A stretch of DNA of 64,000 bases, from positions 22,762,469 to 22,826,468 of the forward strand of contig NC_081142.1 of assembly GCF_958295425.1 (NCBI RefSeq), read 5' to 3'. The notes under the pieces are model-generated. The model was not told where the DNA came from. It did not search any database and saw only the letters and a program-made list of their open reading frames with translations. Below, one piece after another: positions 60,556 to 64,000 of the stretch (position 1 is the stretch's first letter; every line of letters starts with the position of its first letter). A program made the translations under genes and the position numbers. This stretch comes from Solea solea (Eukaryota; Chordata; Actinopteri; Pleuronectiformes; Soleidae).

Positions 60556-61760
60556 GATTTGGACCCTGACCAGCGCCCCTCTGCGACCTGCATGCAGGGG
60601 ATAAAGCAGTGCAAGATGAATTTCTAAATATTCCATTTCTTTTGAGAGACGACCCCCTAAATCAGAACACACTGCACCCTTTAAAGCCACAGCTTCAAAA
60701 TCATGTAAAATGACCCACGGACTTGGAGAACTTTTATTTCGCACTCTGCACCTGAACTGAACTGATGAGACGTAATCGAGTAGAAAACAAGTGTGCAACA
60801 CAACGGTCGTCAGAATACTCAAAATGCCAAAATCAGAACCAGCAAGTTGTTGGAAATACTGAACTGAACTGAGGTCAGTTAAAAAGATTCAAGCCTCATA
60901 TATATATGTATATATATATATATGTATAAATAAAACTAGCTGTCACTTAAGAAAATAAGTCATGCAAATGCTCTCGCCTCTTCATAGCCTCATCTTCTGT
61001 TCGGGTTTCATTGAGGAGTGAGACGTTTGCTGAGAGGAACACAGGAGTGTCAGGGAGAGAGAGACACACGGGGGAGATTTGGTCCGACGGGTGAAGATGA
61101 AACATCTACACAGACACGGCGACGACGACAAATAATCACAAGACACGGCGACGTTCAGGAAACTGCTCTGGCGTGACGCGCGTTTGTGTCCAGACTCAAA
61201 CATCTGCCTCCATCATGAAGCATTCGCTGCAGCCACAGCGCGTCCACACTATGACATCACTGACATTGCGTCGCTATAATACTGTCTCAATGGTCACCGT
61301 GTTCCTCTGATGATCCCGCTTCCCTCTCTGATCCAGCACAGGAAGATATGAATGAGCGTAGTTTAAGTTTAATGCAGATTACAATCAGCTGTGTGAGCAG
61401 AAGGACACTTGTCGAGGTAATTCTTGGCACAGGCTCCTCCTCCTCCCTCTCCTCCCTCTCCTCCTCCTCCTCCTCTCTGCAGCCTGGTCCAGCTGCTGCT
61501 TTTTAGCTCCCAATCCACGGCACCAAAATCCACATTTATATTCACTAACCTGCAACTAGGACGAGCTAAATACTGAGATTCAAAGTCAAAGTGCAACACT
61601 GGGGTGGGGCAGTGTGTGTGTGTGTGTGTGTCTCTCTGTAGAAAAGGTGACACCTTCTGCTCTCATGCTGGGAACATGTGGCCCTCCACGTGGGGGCCTT
61701 GAGGTTCCCCCCCTCTTCGGGTGCCAGAGCAGGTGGAGATGTGAGCTGAGATCCAGGCGG

Positions 61761-64000
61761 TCAACACACCGCGCCACAGATCCCACCGGTCAGGTCCTGG
61801 ACGACTCCGGCCTTCACCAGCTTCATCAGGAACTTCTTCTCTTTGGATATGTTGTGAGTCCATGACTGTGGAGAAGGACAGAGGACACGAGGACTCAAGT
61901 GAGAAAAGGAGGCAAAGGAGACATTAAACATTTTTGACTATTAAAAATGAAATTCTGGACATTTTTGACTAATAAAAACAGAATTATGGACATTTTTGAC
62001 TAATAAAAAAAGAATTATGGACATTTTTGACTAATAAAAACAGAATTATGGACATTTTTGACTAAGAAAAAAGGAATTATGGACATTTTTGACTAAGAAA
62101 AACAGAATTATGGACATTTTTGAAAGGTAAAACTGCCTTCATAAAATTTTGCAACAAATAGTGTGCTGAAGAAATTAATGAATGAATTTGTTTTGGCAGA
62201 TTTTAAGACACAGAGAGGATGAACTATTTTTTTCTGATGTCTCGGCCTCTGGACCTTGAGCTGAAACACTTGTGACTGAGTGAGTGTTTCAAAAACTCTG
62301 GCTTAACAGTCATTTATGATGACGCCTGACACTGTAAAGTGGTGAGAATGGCAACGCCGCATGTGCGAGGCGTCCCGTGGCCCATTGGTGTTCCGACACT
62401 TGAGATTAGATACACATCATCATCCCACGCCACCACTCAGCGCGCTGGGGAAACTCCCTTCTAGATTCCTGAGAGGCGTTTTCTAACAAGAGAAAAGGTC
62501 ACAGTAAACTGTTCCAGAGCAGCATAAACGTGGAAAATAACAGCCACGTCGCTGGTCAGAATGCAAACAAAGTGTGTGTGTGTGTGTGTGTGTGGGGGGG
62601 GGGCTGGTTTTTTGAATGTCAAACACTGAATTATGGACATTTTTGACATGATTTGGACGTGCAGGAAAGAGAAGGTTAAATGGAGCTGGAAGGTCAGACC
62701 CTTCTTTAATACTTCAGGTTAGAAAAGATTAAGTGGGTGTAGATTTTAAAGACCGTGTGTCACAACATTACATAATATCCCACGTATATGGGTGTTAAAA
62801 GGAAGTGAAAGCGAAAAAGGAAATGTCCAGGGCTTTGGCAGGTCACCCTGCCTTCCACGCTTCCTCTACATGTATAATAACTCAGCCACACGAGGACGAG
62901 AATATGGTCATAGAGACGGTTTTTTTCTGTGTGGATGATTAATTATCACGTCTGCAGCAGCTCAGAACAAGAGCTGGCTCCTCCATTAATATTCTCCTTT
63001 TTCTCTTTGAGGCTCATGTAAATGTGGATTTATATAAACAGAACCAAACAAATGATAACGTGTGAATGTGTGTACATATATATATATACACACACACACA
63101 CATACACTATATGGACAAAAGTATTACACACAGACCATAACATCTCAACAATGTTTATAAGAGAAAGGGTTGTTTTTTTCTTCTCTGGTCAAGACATTTT
63201 TGAGAAGGTAAGTGAGGCTTTTTAGGTTTGTTAACATTCGGCTTTGATGACCCAGAGCTACGACCTAATGTTCCAACTCTGCTGATAACCTGCATGTTAT
63301 ATTAATAAAGTAGTAGTTTCACATATTATTAAGTAGTAGAAGTTTTAATAGACAAGCCTCAAAACAAGCAGGTAAACAAGATAGCAAGCCCTGTCACTGT
63401 AAACAACAGCAAACTGAATTATGGACATTTTTGACTAATGGAAAATGAATTATGGACAATTATGAATTCACACACTGAGTGTAAAGAAGCAAGTTTTAAC
63501 AGGCGTGCTACAAGCTGTGAGACCAGATCATTTCCATTGTAATGAATTGCCTGTGTCTGTGATGACATATCATGATTTTATACAACATAAACCCCCTTCA
63601 TCCTTGTAAAATTCGGAAAATATTGTGAGGGCTTAGCTGCGTTTGAAAGAACGACACTCGCTGAATCTGGGAAATCACAACAACTGTGTGCAGAGTCGCT
63701 GTAGCTCTGTTTGTTACGATGACTTATCATCCTCTGATTTTTCAGAATGAGAATAAGCGCTACAGTTTTATCCGTTGTGCTCATGTCCATGTTCTGTATG
63801 GTTCATACTCGTCTCAGTGTGTGTAACCAAACAACAGGTAAACATGAAGCCACCTGACCTGACCTGTAATCAAATAATCCACATTGCAAAACCTTCTACT
63901 TTCAGTAATTAATCCGAGCGACTGCTTTAACCCGTCTTTAACATACCTCTTTGATGGCTGACATCTTGGTCTTCTCATAGTAGTGCAAAGGGGCGTGGGG
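61761..64000 (-). CDS. st3gal3: st3gal3, last two coding exons (partial)
   Basis: ST3GAL3 is a Golgi type II membrane enzyme that adds alpha-2,3-linked sialic acid to galactose on glycoproteins. The left exon is 61865-61761. The right exon runs from the window edge to 63947, ending AAAGAG|GTATGT. They join in phase 0 and encode PHAPLHYYEKTKMSAIKE followed by SWTHNISKEKKFLMKLVKAG and VVQDLTGGICGAVC. Human ST3GAL3 as I recall it has APLHYYETVRMAAIKE, SWTHNIQREKEFLRKLVKAR and VITDLSSGI, so the match is clear. HYYE carries the conserved His and Glu of sialylmotif VS. The C-terminus runs five residues (CGAVC) past the human end. The enzyme's remaining exons lie beyond the right edge. The intron holds minisatellite blocks. 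Paralogue a or b cannot be decided. Confidence 0.88.
61927..62133 (+). repeat. AT-rich minisatellite, about 7 units of 31 bp
   Basis: The unit is close to TTATGGACATTTTTGACT then AATAAAAACAGAA and is highly regular in the centre. It is the same family as 60385-60555, but located inside the last st3gal3 intron, 62 bases from the splice acceptor of the terminal exon. Confidence 0.9.
62610..62659 (+). repeat. single unit of the 31-bp minisatellite with flank
   Basis: AACACTGAATTATGGACATT and TTTGACATGATTTGGAC. The second word is shared with the right edge of the 60385 block, so the two share a boundary rather than only the repeat unit. Confidence 0.7.
63410..63462 (+). repeat. two partial units of the 31-bp minisatellite
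   Basis: AAACTGAATTATGGACATTT, TTGACTAATGGAAAATGAAT and TATGGACAATT. It is the fourth location of this family within 3.1 kb. Confidence 0.7.

Larger units (their letters stand above)
49926..61760. other. repeat-rich intergenic region between artn and st3gal3
   Basis: Apart from the repeats listed separately, I see no exon that I can assign. A CpG-rich stretch at 57190-57560 holds a 140-codon plus-strand frame without recognisable similarity or splice structure. The right end (about 61300-61760) should be st3gal3 3' UTR and contains a pyrimidine-rich CTCCTC tract (61435-61475) and a (GT)n run at 61613. Confidence 0.35.

Noticed and set aside
60385..60822. 145-codon minus-strand frame with repeated IQFLFVKIS-type peptides
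   Set aside because: The repeats come from the DNA minisatellite, with no start context or splice support.
61614..61865. Frames on both strands over the st3gal3 terminal exon
   Set aside because: Only the minus-strand frame joined at 61865 matches ST3GAL3. It stops at 61761; the longer open frames are in other phases.
61927..62133. CRISPR-like array (regular 31-bp spacing)
   Set aside because: Units are contiguous with no distinct spacers, and the DNA is vertebrate. It is a minisatellite.

Overview
This window is vertebrate nuclear DNA, most likely from a teleost fish. Genes are split by GT-AG introns and every line of protein similarity is to vertebrate families. The repeat content is typical of fish: Rex1/Babar-type LINE pieces, tRNA-derived SINEs, many small hAT-like and other inverted-repeat DNA transposons, and abundant (CA)n microsatellites. 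I cannot name the species. Family names rest on recalled protein sequences, not on searches.

Layout, left to right; all recognised host genes lie on the minus strand. (1) 1-1565: the first two coding exons of a gene that best matches lrrc41; the rest is off the left edge. (2) 2831-13575: a complete rad54l gene. I reconstruct 18 coding exons with consistent splice phases, giving a 739-residue Snf2-family recombination motor. Its introns hold a nested pair of hAT elements and several dispersed repeats. (3) 14949-17042: an uninterrupted 697-codon ttc12 open reading frame, most simply an intact retrocopy. (4) 17043-28577: no host gene recognised; one SINE, a decayed hAT-like transposase fragment and otherwise unassigned AT-rich DNA. 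(5) 28578-48413: artn (artemin, GDNF family). Four exons fit in phase and give a 225-residue preproprotein; the two upstream exons are less certain than the two downstream ones. Its long introns carry Rex1 pieces and other repeats. (6) 48414-61760: intergenic, rich in repeats, including a candidate Mutator-like MITE with a 9-bp target duplication, two more SINEs, a foldback element and an AT-rich minisatellite family. (7) 61761-64000: the last two coding exons of st3gal3.

The genes do not form an operon or one pathway: RAD54L acts in homologous recombination, TTC12 in assembly of axonemal dyneins, artemin is a secreted neurotrophic ligand, ST3GAL3 is a Golgi sialyltransferase and LRRC41 is a predicted ubiquitin-ligase adaptor. 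The layout carries positional information: st3gal3 followed by artn on the same strand matches the human 1p34 order as I recall it, while lrrc41 and rad54l lie on the same strand here rather than tail to tail.

I found no undescribed multi-gene system. The most informative anomalies are the intron-free ttc12 frame, a TG repeat in place of the polypyrimidine tract at one rad54l splice acceptor, the nested hAT insertion with both target duplications readable, and the MULE-like MITE.
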